A stretch of DNA of 64,000 bases, taken from assembly GCA_046349355.1 (NCBI GenBank), contig JAXMCM010000015.1, positions 124,001-188,000 of the forward strand, in the 5' to 3' direction. The first letter of the stretch is position 1. Each line of letters opens with the position of its first letter. Positions 25,172 to 33,379 of this stretch are shown piece after piece. The DNA is from CALKJU01 sp046349355. Its GTDB lineage: Bacteria; Pseudomonadota; Alphaproteobacteria; Geminicoccales; Geminicoccaceae. A program made the position numbers and the translations under genes. Below the pieces are notes generated by a model. It was given only the letters and a program-made list of their open reading frames with translations. It had not been told where the DNA came from and did not search any database.

Positions 25172-26407
25172 ATGACCTACGCCGCCCGCATCACCGACTT
25201 CCTCGACCGCGAGCATGCCGCGCAGCGCAGCTTCCTGGCCGAGCTGGTGAAGGTACCCTCCGACAACCCGCCGGGCGACTGCGCCCGCCATGCCGCCCGC
25301 ACCGCGGAGCTGCTGGAAGGCCTCGGCCTCGCCGTCGAGCGCGACCCCGTGCCGGCGGCCGAGGTCAAGGCCAACGGCATGATCAGCGCCACCAACCTGA
25401 TCGTCCGCCGCCGGTTCGGCGACGGTCCGGTGATCGCGCTCAACGCGCACGGCGATGTGGTCCCGCCCGGCGAGGGCTGGACCCGCGATCCCTATGGGGC
25501 CGAGATCGTCGACGGCTGGATGTACGGCCGCGGCGTCGCCGTCTCGAAGTCGGACCTTGCCAGCTACACCTGGGCGCTGCGCGCGCTCGAGGCCAGCGGC
25601 GCGCCGCTGCGCGGCACCGTCGAGCTGCACTTCACCTACGACGAGGAGGCCGGCGGCAACATCGGCCCCGGCCGGATCATGCGCGAGGGCCTGAGCAAGC
25701 CGGACCTCGTGCTCGGCGCCGGCTTCTCCTACGCCGTCGTCAACGCCCACAATGGCTGCCTGCACCTCGAGGTCCAGGTCGACGGGCGCTCGGCGCATGC
25801 CGCCATGCCGTTCACCGGCATCGACGCGCTGGAGGCCGCCAACCACGTCCTCACCGCCCTCTACGCCTGGCGCAAGAACCTGACCAGGCGCGCCTCGAAG
25901 ATCGCCGGCATCGGCAGCCCGCAGCTCACGGTCGGCCTCATCCGTGGTGGCATCAACACCAACGTCGTGCCCGACCGCATCACCATGCGGCTCGACCGGC
26001 GGATGATCCCCGAGGAGAGGTCGGCCGAGGTCGAGGCCGAGCTGCGCGAGGTGATCGCCGGCGCCGCCAGGGCCTTCCCCGAGGCGCGGGTCGAGGTCCG
26101 CCGCATCCTGCTCGTCGAGCCGCTGACGCCGACGCCCGAGGGCCAGCGCCTGACCGACCTGCTCTGCGAGCACGCCTCGACCATCATGGGCGAGCCGGTC
26201 CGGCCGAAGGGCGTGCCGCTCTACACCGACGCCCCGCACTACGCCTCGCGCGGCGTGCCGACCGTGCTCTACGGCGCCGGCCCGCACAACATCGAGGAGG
26301 CCAACGCGCACCGCGCCGACGAGCGGCTGCCGCTCAGCGACCTGCGCAAGGCCACCGAGGTGATCGCCCTCACCCTGCTCGACCTGCTGCGCACCGACCG
26401 GATGTAG
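25172..26407 (+). CDS. M20/ArgE/DapE-family deacylase
   Basis: Metallopeptidase-family hydrolase of 411 residues. Metal-binding landmarks are ALNAHGDVVPPGEGW (His, Asp), GRGVAVSKSD, ELHFTYDEEAGG (Glu pair), a dimerisation-domain start at GRSAHAAMPFTG, and the late His in GAGPHNIEEANAH. It lies eight bp after allC and probably shares its transcript. Possible jobs include a ureidoglycolate-related amidase step or an unrelated N-acyl amino acid hydrolase; nothing in the sequence decides between them. It is clearly a different subgroup from the allC product next to it. Confidence 0.8.
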   Translation: MTYAARITDFLDREHAAQRSFLAELVKVPSDNPPGDCARHAARTAELLEGLGLAVERDPVPAAEVKANGMISATNLIVRRRFGDGPVIALNAHGDVVPPGEGWTRDPYGAEIVDGWMYGRGVAVSKSDLASYTWALRALEASGAPLRGTVELHFTYDEEAGGNIGPGRIMREGLSKPDLVLGAGFSYAVVNAHNGCLHLEVQVDGRSAHAAMPFTGIDALEAANHVLTALYAWRKNLTRRASKIAGIGSPQLTVGLIRGGINTNVVPDRITMRLDRRMIPEERSAEVEAELREVIAGAARAFPEARVEVRRILLVEPLTPTPEGQRLTDLLCEHASTIMGEPVRPKGVPLYTDAPHYASRGVPTVLYGAGPHNIEEANAHRADERLPLSDLRKATEVIALTLLDLLRTDRM

Positions 26408-26413
26408 GCCCGG

Positions 26414-26428
26414 CCGGGCGCTGCCCGG
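26414..26428. terminator. GC hairpin between convergent genes
   Basis: CCGGGC-GCT-GCCCGG fills the 21-bp gap between the M20 deacylase stop and the CBS-protein stop on the other strand. An overlapping 12-bp palindrome GCCCGGCCGGGC (26408-26419) offers an alternative fold. There is no T-run, so efficiency is uncertain. Confidence 0.35.
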
Positions 26429-26866
26429 TCAATGCATGTGGATGTATTCGCGCAGGACGGTGGCCTCGAGCTCGACCTCCTCGACGCGGTTCTTGACCAC
26501 GTCGCCGATGCTGACGAGCCCGGCGAGCCGCCCGCCGTCGACCACCGGCAGGTGGCGGATGCGGCTGCGCGTCATGATCCCCATGACGTCCTTCACGCTG
26601 TCGTCCTCGGTGCAGGTGACGACATGGCGGGTCATGATGTCCGCCACGTGAAGTTCCGGGCGCAGGGTATCCTCCCCGCGCTCGGCCAGCGTCTGGATGA
26701 TGTCGCGCTCCGAGACGATTCCCTGGATCCGGACGCCGTCTTCCGAGACGACGAGCGCCCCGATCCGCTCGAGGGCAAGCCGATGCACCAGCGTGCTGAC
26801 GCTGGCGTCCGGCCGTACCGTCACGACGTCACGCCCCTTGTGGGCGAGGATGTCCCTGACCTTCAT
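26429..26866 (-). CDS. CBS-domain pair protein
   Basis: Cytosolic 145-residue protein made of two CBS motifs that probably binds an adenine nucleotide as an energy sensor. The first CBS unit contains VVTVRPDASVSTLVHRLALE and GIVSERDIIQTLAERGED; the second contains IMTRHVVTCTEDDSVKDVMGI and HLPVVDGGRLAGLVSIGDVV. A C-terminal helix (EVELEATVLREYIHMH) follows. The ATG at 26866 has GGAGG upstream; the 11-residue upstream extension of the frame is unlikely to be translated. It stands alone between a convergent gene and a small lipoprotein gene. No partner is evident. Confidence 0.88.
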   Translation of the reverse strand: MKVRDILAHKGRDVVTVRPDASVSTLVHRLALERIGALVVSEDGVRIQGIVSERDIIQTLAERGEDTLRPELHVADIMTRHVVTCTEDDSVKDVMGIMTRSRIRHLPVVDGGRLAGLVSIGDVVKNRVEEVELEATVLREYIHMH

Positions 26867-26967
26867 GCGCGGCCCTCCGCTGCCAGGCCGCCGCGGCAAA
26901 GCCGCTGAGGCGGCAACCGTCAGTGTCGTTCAACCGGCCGTTCCGCGCAAGTCCGGATGCCAGGGCG

Positions 26968-27201
26968 TCAGTTTCGCTTGATCTGGTCGTAGACGAACCC
27001 GCCGGCGGCACCGGCGGCAGCACCCGTCAGCGTCGAGCTCAGGAAGTCGCCGCGCAGCAGACCGACGGTGGCGCCGGCCGCCGCGCCGACGCCGGCGCCG
27101 CCGAGCGTGCGCTGGCCGGTCTGCTGGTCCATCGAGCAGCCGGCGATGGCGGTGCCGGACACCAGCACGGCGGCGACGAGCAGGTTGCGAAACTTGGTCA
27201 T
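26968..27201 (-). CDS. Small glycine-zipper lipoprotein (17-kDa surface antigen-like)
   Basis: A 77-residue predicted lipoprotein: signal MTKFRNLLVAAVLVSGTAIAGC with lipobox IAGC, then an Ala/Gly-rich segment with glycine-zipper spacing (GGAGVGAAAGATVGLL, TGAAAGAAGGFVYD) able to insert into membrane. It resembles short YMGG/glycine-zipper outer-membrane lipoproteins. A second ATG six bases upstream is possible, but the ribosome site (GGAGA) suits the chosen start better. Function unknown; probably envelope structure or stress. Confidence 0.75.
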   Translation of the reverse strand: MTKFRNLLVAAVLVSGTAIAGCSMDQQTGQRTLGGAGVGAAAGATVGLLRGDFLSSTLTGAAAGAAGGFVYDQIKRN

Positions 27202-27223
27202 CGGCATTCTCCGGGATGGCGGT

Positions 27224-27580
27224 TCAGGAGCAGGGCCAGATCGCGGCAGCGGCCTGCCAGACGCCGTCGACGGGCTTGGCCTTCGCCTGCTCGGGATGGG
27301 CCCGGCCCCACTCGACGATCCGGACGCGGATCTCCTCCAGCGTCGGAATCGGGTTGGCGCATGCCCAGTCCCGAACGGCACCGGCGTTGCGAAGTTCCAG
27401 GTACAGGTGACCGTTGCCGAGGATGTAGCCTTCGCAGAAGGCCATCGCGACCGGTTCGTCGGTCTTGGCGCAGAGCTCGACGAACTCGCCGAATGTCTGC
27501 ATCGGCGGCGGCGTGTCCTGGGCGAGCGCCGGCGCCACGGGTGTGGCCATCAAGGCGGCAAGTAGCAGGCGACGGACCAT
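27224..27580 (-). CDS. Secreted Rap1a/Tai-like small protein
   Basis: An 118-residue protein with an ordinary signal peptide (MVRRLLLAALMATPVAPALA) and a compact four-cysteine domain. The pattern FCEGYILGNGHLY, then WACANPIPTLEEIRVRIVEW and a final AAAAIWPCS fits the Rap1a/Tai domain, known from immunity proteins of type VI amidase effectors but also widespread as orphan periplasmic proteins. GAGGA precedes the ATG. No effector or secretion gene lies nearby, so an immunity role is not supported here. Confidence 0.65.
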   Translation of the reverse strand: MVRRLLLAALMATPVAPALAQDTPPPMQTFGEFVELCAKTDEPVAMAFCEGYILGNGHLYLELRNAGAVRDWACANPIPTLEEIRVRIVEWGRAHPEQAKAKPVDGVWQAAAAIWPCS

Positions 27581-27636
27581 CGTCGTTCCTCGCAGGTGAC
27601 CCGAAGGCAACACGCTAGCAGACGGTCCGCTCCGCG

Positions 27637-28968
27637 TCACACCGGCGCTGGCTGCAGCGTTGCCGCACGGCCGACCATGTCGCGGATCACCGGGCTGTGC
27701 GGCTTGAGGGCGGCACGCTCGGCGGTGAGCGCCCGGGCAAGATCGGCCATGCCGCCGCGCAGCGCCGCCTCGGCCAGCGTCCAGTCGATGATGTCGCGCT
27801 GGGCGTGGCTGCCGCCGGCGCGGGCGGCGACATAGCGAACCGGATGCAGCAGCTCGACGGCGGCGGCGTGGTCGCCGCGGTGGAACGCGGCGAAGCCGTC
27901 GACCAGCGGAAGCCCGACGGCGCCGGTCCACGCCGCCACCTCGTTGCTCCCTTCGGCCGTGCGCCGCATCTCGGCCCGCAGCCTTGCCAGCTCCGGCTCG
28001 CGGCCGGCGCCGAGACAGGCCATCGCCGCATGCCAGTCGTTGAACGGGTAGAGCTTCCCGTCGGCATGCTGCTGCCAGGCGTCCGCGACCTCGCCCCAGC
28101 GGCCGCCGACATCCACGCCGGTCAGCGTCAGCCGCCACAGCAGGGCCGAGGCGTCGACGAGGTCGAGGGCCACCGTGCTCGGCGTTCCGCGGATGGCGCT
28201 GTCGTAAAGGTCCAGCACGAACCCGGTCTGGCCGAGGTCGAGATGGCACAGCGCCCGGTGCCACCAGTTGTGGACCTTGAAGAAATTGGAATCGTCGGCC
28301 CACCAGGGCTGGCGGGCCAGCATCCAGCCGATGCCGTCCTGCGCGCGGCCCTGCATCTCCATCACGTGGGCCACCGCATGGTGCGCCCAGCAGTCGCGCG
28401 GATCGGCGTCGATCGCCGCGCGCCCCGCGTCCTCCGCCCGAGCATAGTCGCCGCATTCCTCGAGCCCGAACGCGTGCATGCCGACGACAATCCCGCGGCC
28501 CGGAACGTCGCCGTCCCATGCCGGCAGGCCGCGGGCGACACGGTCGCGCAGGTCGCGCGCGCTGCCGCGATAGAAGTCGAGCAGATGCCCGACCTGGAGC
28601 GCCAGCAGGTCGCGCGGCCAGCGCATCCCGTGCAGGTCGAGGGCGACGGCCGCCCGCGTCCATTCGCCGTCGAGCAGGTGGCGGAGGGCGGCGAGGTGCG
28701 AGGCCTCGCGGTCGTTCAGCGACAGCGTGGCAAGGGCGTCGGCGACCGCCGCGGCGGCGACCGATGCCGCCGGCTCGGTGGCCAGCGCCAGCAGCTCCGC
28801 CCTGGCAAGGAGCGCCATCACATGCGCCGGCGCCTCGGCCAGTGCCTCGTCGAGCAGCGCCAGCGGGTCGCCGCGGTAGACGTTGAAGGCGTCGATCGCC
28901 CGGTCGTAGGCGTCGGCCGAGGCCATGGTCGCCCCGGTCATCGGATGGCCTTGTCGGTCGCGCAGCAT
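27637..28968 (-). CDS. TTC38-like tetratricopeptide repeat protein
   Basis: A 443-residue helical protein resembling the tetratricopeptide repeat protein 38 family. Visible blocks are YDRAIDAFNVYRGDPLALLD, HVMALLARAELLALATEP, the family-like GMHAFGLEECGDYARAEDAG with WAHHAVAHVMEMQGRAQDG, and the histidine/tryptophan-rich FKVHNWWHRALCHLDLGQ. No signal peptide or membrane helix is present. The ATG at 28968 has GGGAGGGG three bases upstream. A strong hairpin lies just upstream of the ribosome site, downstream of htpG. Function is not established; repeat proteins of this family usually mediate protein contacts. Confidence 0.8.
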   Translation of the reverse strand: MLRDRQGHPMTGATMASADAYDRAIDAFNVYRGDPLALLDEALAEAPAHVMALLARAELLALATEPAASVAAAAVADALATLSLNDREASHLAALRHLLDGEWTRAAVALDLHGMRWPRDLLALQVGHLLDFYRGSARDLRDRVARGLPAWDGDVPGRGIVVGMHAFGLEECGDYARAEDAGRAAIDADPRDCWAHHAVAHVMEMQGRAQDGIGWMLARQPWWADDSNFFKVHNWWHRALCHLDLGQTGFVLDLYDSAIRGTPSTVALDLVDASALLWRLTLTGVDVGGRWGEVADAWQQHADGKLYPFNDWHAAMACLGAGREPELARLRAEMRRTAEGSNEVAAWTGAVGLPLVDGFAAFHRGDHAAAVELLHPVRYVAARAGGSHAQRDIIDWTLAEAALRGGMADLARALTAERAALKPHSPVIRDMVGRAATLQPAPV

Positions 28969-28984
28969 CGTCCCCTCCCGGCAT

Positions 28985-29011
28985 GGCGGCGGAGATCCCG
29001 TCTCCGCCGCC
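28985..29011 (-). terminator. Strong hairpin between htpG and the TTC38-like gene
   Basis: GGCGGCGGAGA (28985-28995) and TCTCCGCCGCC (29001-29011) form a perfect 11-bp stem with a 5-nt loop, 35 bp after the htpG stop. No T-run follows. The stem ends only 17 nt before the next start codon, so it could also act as an attenuator or block upstream readthrough into that ribosome site. Confidence 0.5.
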
Positions 29012-29046
29012 AGGGTTTCAACGCGATGTCGCGGCGACCCGGACCC

Positions 29047-30966
29047 TCAGGCGGCGAGGCCCCGCGCGAGGAAGCTGCTCATCCGCCGCGAGAAGGCGCC
29101 CGGGTCCGGCAGTGGCTCGCCCTCGACGATCCGCGCCTGGTCGAGGAGCAGGCGGGCGAGCTCGTCGAGGTCGGTGCCGGTTCCGTCGCCCTTGGCCATG
29201 TCCGCCATCCGGCGGATCAGCCCATGGGTCGGATTGATCTCCAGCACCCGCTTGCCCAGCTCGGCGACCTGGTTGTGCTGCTTGAGAAAGCGCTCCAGCC
29301 GGAGGTCGATGCCGCTGTCCTCGGCGACCAGGCAGACGGCGCTCTCCGTCAGCCGCTTGCTGGCGCGCACGTCCTTCACGGCATCGCCCAGCGCCAGCTT
29401 GAGGCGCGCGATCAGCCGGCCGAGGTCGGCCTCGTCGGTGGCCGGCTCGTCCTTGCGCTCCTGCTTGTCGGCGACCTTCGACAGGTCGATGTCGCCCTTG
29501 GTCAGGGACTGGAGCTTCTTGCCCTTGTAGTCGACGACTGCCGGTACCCAGAACTCGTCGACCGGATCGTCGAGCAGCAGGACCTCGACGCCCTTGGCCA
29601 TCGCCGCCTCGAGCTGCGGGCTCGAGCGCAGCGCCTCGGCACTCTCGCCGCTGATGTAGAGGATGCTGTCCTGGCCCTCCTTCATCCGGCCGACATAGTC
29701 CTCGAGGCTGCTCCAGCCGGTGCCCGACGTCGTGCGGAAGCGCGCGATCTCGAGCAGCCGCTCGCGGCTCTCCTGGTCCTCGTAGAGCCCTTCCTTGAGG
29801 ACCGCGCCGAACTCGCCCCAGAACTCGTCCCAGCCCGGTCCCTTGGCCTCACCTTCGGACGCCTCGACCGGCGCCCTGGCCTTGCGGGCGAGCTCGTCGA
29901 GCACGCGCTTGACCGCCGCCTTGCGCATCTTGGCGACCACGGCACCGTGCTGCAGCGTCTCGCGGCTGACGTTGAGCTGGAGGTCTTCGCTGTCGATCAC
30001 GCCGGAGACGAAGCGCAGCCAGCGCGGCATCAGCTCGTCGAGCTTGTCGGTGATGAAGACCCGGCGGACGTAGAGCTTCACGCCGTGGTGCCGCTTCGGA
30101 TCGAACAGGTCGAACGGCCGCTTCGACGGCACGAACAGCAGGGCGGTGTAGGTCAGCGCTCCTTCCGCGGTGAAATGGACGCGGGCATAGGGATCGTCGA
30201 AACTGTGCGCGACGTGGTGGTAGAATTCCTTGTACTGCTCGTCGGTGATCTCGCCCTTGGGCCGAGTCCACAGCGCCGAGGCGGCGTTGATCTGCTCCGG
30301 CTCGCGGTTCGTCTTGGTATCGCCCGGTGGCGTCTCGACCTCGAGCATGATCGGCAGGCCGACATGGTCCGAGTAGGTGCGGACGATGTCGCGGAGCTTC
30401 CACTCCGACGTGAAGTCCCTGGCGTCCTCCTTCAGATGGAGGGTGATGCTCGTGCCGCGCGGCAAGGTCTCCTCGGCCTCGCGCACGCTGAAGCCCGAGC
30501 GCCCGTCCGAGGCCCAGACCCAGCCATGCTCGTCGCCGGCCTTGCGCGACCGGACCACGACCTTGTCCGCCACCATGAACACCGAATAGAAGCCGACGCC
30601 GAACTGCCCGATCAGCTTCAGGTCGTGGCTCTTGTCGCCCGACAGCTGCTCGATGAAGCGGGCGGTGCCCGAGCGGGCGATGGTGCCGAGATTCTCGACG
30701 AGGTCGTCGCGATCCATGCCGATGCCGTTGTCGGCAACCGTCAGCAGGCGCTGCGCGGCATCGAGGTGGATGCGGATCCGCAGCTCGGGATCGTCGGCCA
30801 GCAGCTCCGGCCGGCTCAGCGACTCGTAGCGCAGCTTGTCACACGCGTCGGACGCGTTCGAGACCAGCTCCCGCAGGAAGATCTCGCGCTCCTTATAGAG
30901 CGAGTTGATGACCAGATCGAGAACGCGGCCGACTTCGGCCTCGAAGGGTTGCAGCGTGTCGCTCAT
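29047..30966 (-). CDS. htpG: HtpG, bacterial Hsp90 chaperone
   Basis: Cytosolic ATP-dependent chaperone of 639 residues, normal size. The N-terminal GHKL ATPase site is intact: ELVSNASDACDKLRYESL (Glu and Asn), VADNGIGMDRDDL, and IGQFGVGFYSVFMVADKVVV. The middle domain has YVRRVFITDKLDELMPRWLR, and the C-terminal dimerisation domain ends without the eukaryotic MEEVD tail. A heat-shock-type start site is plausible: a TTGAAG-17 bp-TAAATG pair stands upstream on the minus strand. The gene is single and divergent from the ugp operon. Confidence 0.96.
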   Translation of the reverse strand: MSDTLQPFEAEVGRVLDLVINSLYKEREIFLRELVSNASDACDKLRYESLSRPELLADDPELRIRIHLDAAQRLLTVADNGIGMDRDDLVENLGTIARSGTARFIEQLSGDKSHDLKLIGQFGVGFYSVFMVADKVVVRSRKAGDEHGWVWASDGRSGFSVREAEETLPRGTSITLHLKEDARDFTSEWKLRDIVRTYSDHVGLPIMLEVETPPGDTKTNREPEQINAASALWTRPKGEITDEQYKEFYHHVAHSFDDPYARVHFTAEGALTYTALLFVPSKRPFDLFDPKRHHGVKLYVRRVFITDKLDELMPRWLRFVSGVIDSEDLQLNVSRETLQHGAVVAKMRKAAVKRVLDELARKARAPVEASEGEAKGPGWDEFWGEFGAVLKEGLYEDQESRERLLEIARFRTTSGTGWSSLEDYVGRMKEGQDSILYISGESAEALRSSPQLEAAMAKGVEVLLLDDPVDEFWVPAVVDYKGKKLQSLTKGDIDLSKVADKQERKDEPATDEADLGRLIARLKLALGDAVKDVRASKRLTESAVCLVAEDSGIDLRLERFLKQHNQVAELGKRVLEINPTHGLIRRMADMAKGDGTGTDLDELARLLLDQARIVEGEPLPDPGAFSRRMSSFLARGLAA

Positions 30967-30994
30967 GGCCCCTGGCTTCCCGGAAAATCGCGGC

Positions 30995-31044
30995 GGTTGA
31001 AGCGGATGCGCGCCATTTAGGAAGGCAGCCGGGGCGCTTCAACC
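30995..31044. repeat. 10-bp inverted repeat around the htpG promoter
   Basis: GGTTGAAGCG (30995-31004) and CGCTTCAACC (31035-31044) are exact inverted copies with 30 bp between them. The right arm covers the candidate htpG -35 element; the left arm lies at about the start of the transcript leader. It could be an operator or a foldable leader element. It is not the CIRCE sequence. Confidence 0.45.
31014..31042 (-). promoter_or_regulatory. Candidate htpG promoter
   Basis: On the minus strand TTGAAG (31042-31037) and TAAATG (31019-31014) are 17 bp apart. The TTGAA core resembles sigma-32-type -35 elements as well as the housekeeping type. The predicted start near 31007 leaves a leader of about 40 nt. 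Confidence 0.4.
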
Positions 31045-31083
31045 GTGCCGCCGCAGCCTGTGGGCACCGTCGACCGTTGAACC

Positions 31084-31101
31084 TTGTCACCACCATGTCG
31101 C
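31084..31101 (+). promoter_or_regulatory. Candidate Pho box upstream of ugpB
   Basis: Two 7-bp units, TTGTCAC and ATGTCGC, are separated by 4 bp (11-bp period), echoing the PhoB box CTGTCAT-N4-CTGTCAT. The core TGTC is kept in both. It lies 50 bp before the ugpB start. Ugp systems are classically controlled by PhoB under phosphate limitation. Confidence 0.35.
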
Positions 31102-31150
31102 CGAGCGCATGGAATCGGACAGGCGAGGGCACGACCGAAGGAGAACGACG

Positions 31151-32461
31151 ATGATGCGTCCCTGTTGGGCGATCGCTGTAGCGGCTTGCACGCTGACATT
31201 GGGCGGACCCGTTTCGGCCAGGACGACCATCGAATTCTGGCACGCCATGAGCGGCGCCAACACCGACCGCGTTGCCGCTCTCGCCGCCGACTTCAACAAG
31301 TCGCAGGACGCGGTCGAGGTCGTCGCCACGTTCAAAGGCAGCTACGCCGAGGCCCTGACCGCCGGCATCGCCGCCTTCCGCGCCGGCAACCCGCCGGCGA
31401 TCCTGCAGGTCCAGGAAGTCGCGACCGCATCCTTCATGGCAGCCAAGGGGGCCATCCGCCCGGTCGAGGACGTCATGCGCGAGGCTGGCGCCTCGTTCGA
31501 TGCCAAGTCCTATGTTGCCGCGGTGACCGGCTACTACACCGCGCCCGACGGCCGGATGCTGTCCTTCCCGTTCAACAGCTCGACGCCGGTCCTCTACTAC
31601 AACAAGGACCTCCTGAGGACGGCGGGCCTCGACCCGGCGAAGCCGCCGGCCACCTGGGAGGAGGTTGGCGAAGTCACCGCGAAGCTGCGCGAGGCCGGGG
31701 TTCCCTGCGGCTACACCACGACCTGGATGTCGTGGATCCAGCTCGAGAACATGTCGGCCCGGCACGGCCAGGACTTCGCCACGGAAAACAACGGCTTCGG
31801 CGGCAGCAGCGCCACGCTCCGCATCACGGAGCCGCTGTTCGTCAAGCACATCGGCCAGCTCGCCGAGTGGCAGAAGACCAAGCAGTTCGACTATGGCGGG
31901 CGCACCAACAAGGCGACGCCGAAGTTCGTCAGCGGCGAGTGCGCACTGTTCACCGAATCGTCAGCCGGCTACGCCAACGTCAAGAGTGGCGCCAAGTTCG
32001 ACTGGGGCATCGCTCCGTTGCCCTACTGGGCGTCCGAGGTGAAGGAGCCCAGCAACACGATCATCGGCGGCGCCTCGCTCTGGGTGATGGCTGGGTTGTC
32101 GCCCGAGACCTACAAGGGCGTGGCCGCATTCTTCACCTACCTGTCGTCGCCGGAGGTGCAGGCCCGCTGGTCGACGGAGACCGGCTACCTGCCGATCACG
32201 CCAGCCGCCTACGACTACATCAGGGCGTCGGGCTTCTACGCCCAGAACCCCGGCACGGAGACGGCGGTTCTCCAGATGAACCCCAACGAACCCGCCCGGA
32301 TCAAGGGGATCCGCCTCGGCAACTTCCTGCAGATCCGCGACATCATCGACGAGGAGCTGGAGAAGGTGTGGGCCGGCCAGGCCACGGCCGAGGCGGCCCT
32401 GCAGGCTGCGGCCGAGCGCAGCGATGCCGAACTCCGCAAGTTCCAGGCCGCCAACCCCTGA
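31151..32461 (+). CDS. ugpB: sn-Glycerol-3-phosphate ABC transporter, substrate-binding protein
   Basis: Periplasmic binding protein for glycerol-3-phosphate or its diesters, 436 residues with a signal peptide (MMRPCWAIAVAACTLTLGGPVSA). UgpB-typical regions follow: TTIEFWHAMSGANTDRVAAL, VVATFKGSYAEALTAGIAAF, SFPFNSSTPVLYYNKDLL, TTTWMSWIQLENMSARHGQ, and NTIIGGASLWVMAGLSPETY. AAGGAG stands at ideal distance from the ATG. It is the first gene of ugpB-A-E-C. A candidate Pho box lies just upstream. The exact ligand within the glycerophosphate group is inferred from the family. Confidence 0.92.
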   Translation: MMRPCWAIAVAACTLTLGGPVSARTTIEFWHAMSGANTDRVAALAADFNKSQDAVEVVATFKGSYAEALTAGIAAFRAGNPPAILQVQEVATASFMAAKGAIRPVEDVMREAGASFDAKSYVAAVTGYYTAPDGRMLSFPFNSSTPVLYYNKDLLRTAGLDPAKPPATWEEVGEVTAKLREAGVPCGYTTTWMSWIQLENMSARHGQDFATENNGFGGSSATLRITEPLFVKHIGQLAEWQKTKQFDYGGRTNKATPKFVSGECALFTESSAGYANVKSGAKFDWGIAPLPYWASEVKEPSNTIIGGASLWVMAGLSPETYKGVAAFFTYLSSPEVQARWSTETGYLPITPAAYDYIRASGFYAQNPGTETAVLQMNPNEPARIKGIRLGNFLQIRDIIDEELEKVWAGQATAEAALQAAAERSDAELRKFQAANP

Positions 32462-32474
32462 GTTGCCGAGAACC

Positions 32475-33365
32475 GTGGACGTGACGGGGAAGCAGGCGGT
32501 CTTTCGCGGCCGCCTGCTCCCGTGGCTGCTGCTGGCGCCGCAGCTGGCCGTGACGCTTGTCTTCTTCATCTGGCCGGCGCTGCAGGCCCTCAGCCAGTCG
32601 GTCCAGCGCGAGGATCCGTTCGGCCTCAGCACCGAGTTCGTCGGCCTTGCCAACTTCCGGGCGCTGCTGGCCGATCCCGCCTACCTGCACTCGCTGCGTG
32701 TCACGCTGGTGTTCTGCGCTGCCGTGACGGTGCTGGCCCTATCGGCCGGGCTCTTTCTCGCCGCCATGGTCGACCGGATCCTGCGTGGCAGGACGGCCTA
32801 CCGTTCGCTGCTCGTCTGGCCCTACGCCGTAGCCCCAGCCGTTGCCGCCGCCCTCTGGGTGTTCCTGTTCGACCCGACGGTCGGGATCGTCGCCTGGCTC
32901 ATTCGCTCCCTCGGCGGGTCGTGGAATTATCTGCTGGATGGGCGCCAGGCGATGCTGCTCGTCGTCCTCGCCGCGGCCTGGAAGCAGGTCAGCTACAACT
33001 TCCTATTCTTCCTTGCCGGGCTGCAGGCGATCCCGCGGACGCTCCTGGAGGCTGCGGCGATCGATGGCGCCGGGCCGGCGCGCCGCTTCTGGACGATCTC
33101 CTTCCCGCTGCTGTCGCCGACCGCATTCTTCCTGCTCGTGGTCAACATCGTCTACGCCTTCTTCGACACCTTCGGCATCATCGATGCGACCACGATGGGT
33201 GGCCCGGTGCAGGCCACCAACATCCTCGTCTACAAGGTCTACAAGGATGGCGTGCTCAATCTCGACCTCGGTGGCTCGGCTGCCCAGTCGATCGTGCTGA
33301 TGCTCATCGTCATCGCCCTGACCGTCGTGCAGTTCCGCTTTCTCGAGCGGCGCGTGCACTACTGA
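32475..33365 (+). CDS. ugpA: sn-Glycerol-3-phosphate ABC transporter permease UgpA
   Basis: Inner-membrane permease of 296 residues with six helices. The EAA-type loop that contacts the ATPase is visible in TLLEAAAIDGAGPARRFWTI. The C-terminal region (YAFFDTFGIIDATTMGGPVQATNILVYKVY, cited in part) is typical of UgpA. Start choice is uncertain: GTG at 32475 and GTG at 32481 are both possible, with GAGA just upstream; a TTG at 32463 is less likely. It follows ugpB by 13 bp and precedes ugpE by 14 bp. Confidence 0.9.
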   Translation: MDVTGKQAVFRGRLLPWLLLAPQLAVTLVFFIWPALQALSQSVQREDPFGLSTEFVGLANFRALLADPAYLHSLRVTLVFCAAVTVLALSAGLFLAAMVDRILRGRTAYRSLLVWPYAVAPAVAAALWVFLFDPTVGIVAWLIRSLGGSWNYLLDGRQAMLLVVLAAAWKQVSYNFLFFLAGLQAIPRTLLEAAAIDGAGPARRFWTISFPLLSPTAFFLLVVNIVYAFFDTFGIIDATTMGGPVQATNILVYKVYKDGVLNLDLGGSAAQSIVLMLIVIALTVVQFRFLERRVHY

Positions 33366-33379
33366 CCGGCCCGTCAGCG

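Noticed and set aside
27697..31020. An open frame of 1107 codons on the plus strand, antisense to htpG and the TTC38-like gene
   Set aside because: It is the mirror of well-conserved genes in a GC-rich genome; the translated sequence is Arg/Gly/Glu/Val-rich low complexity without domain motifs or a ribosome site.
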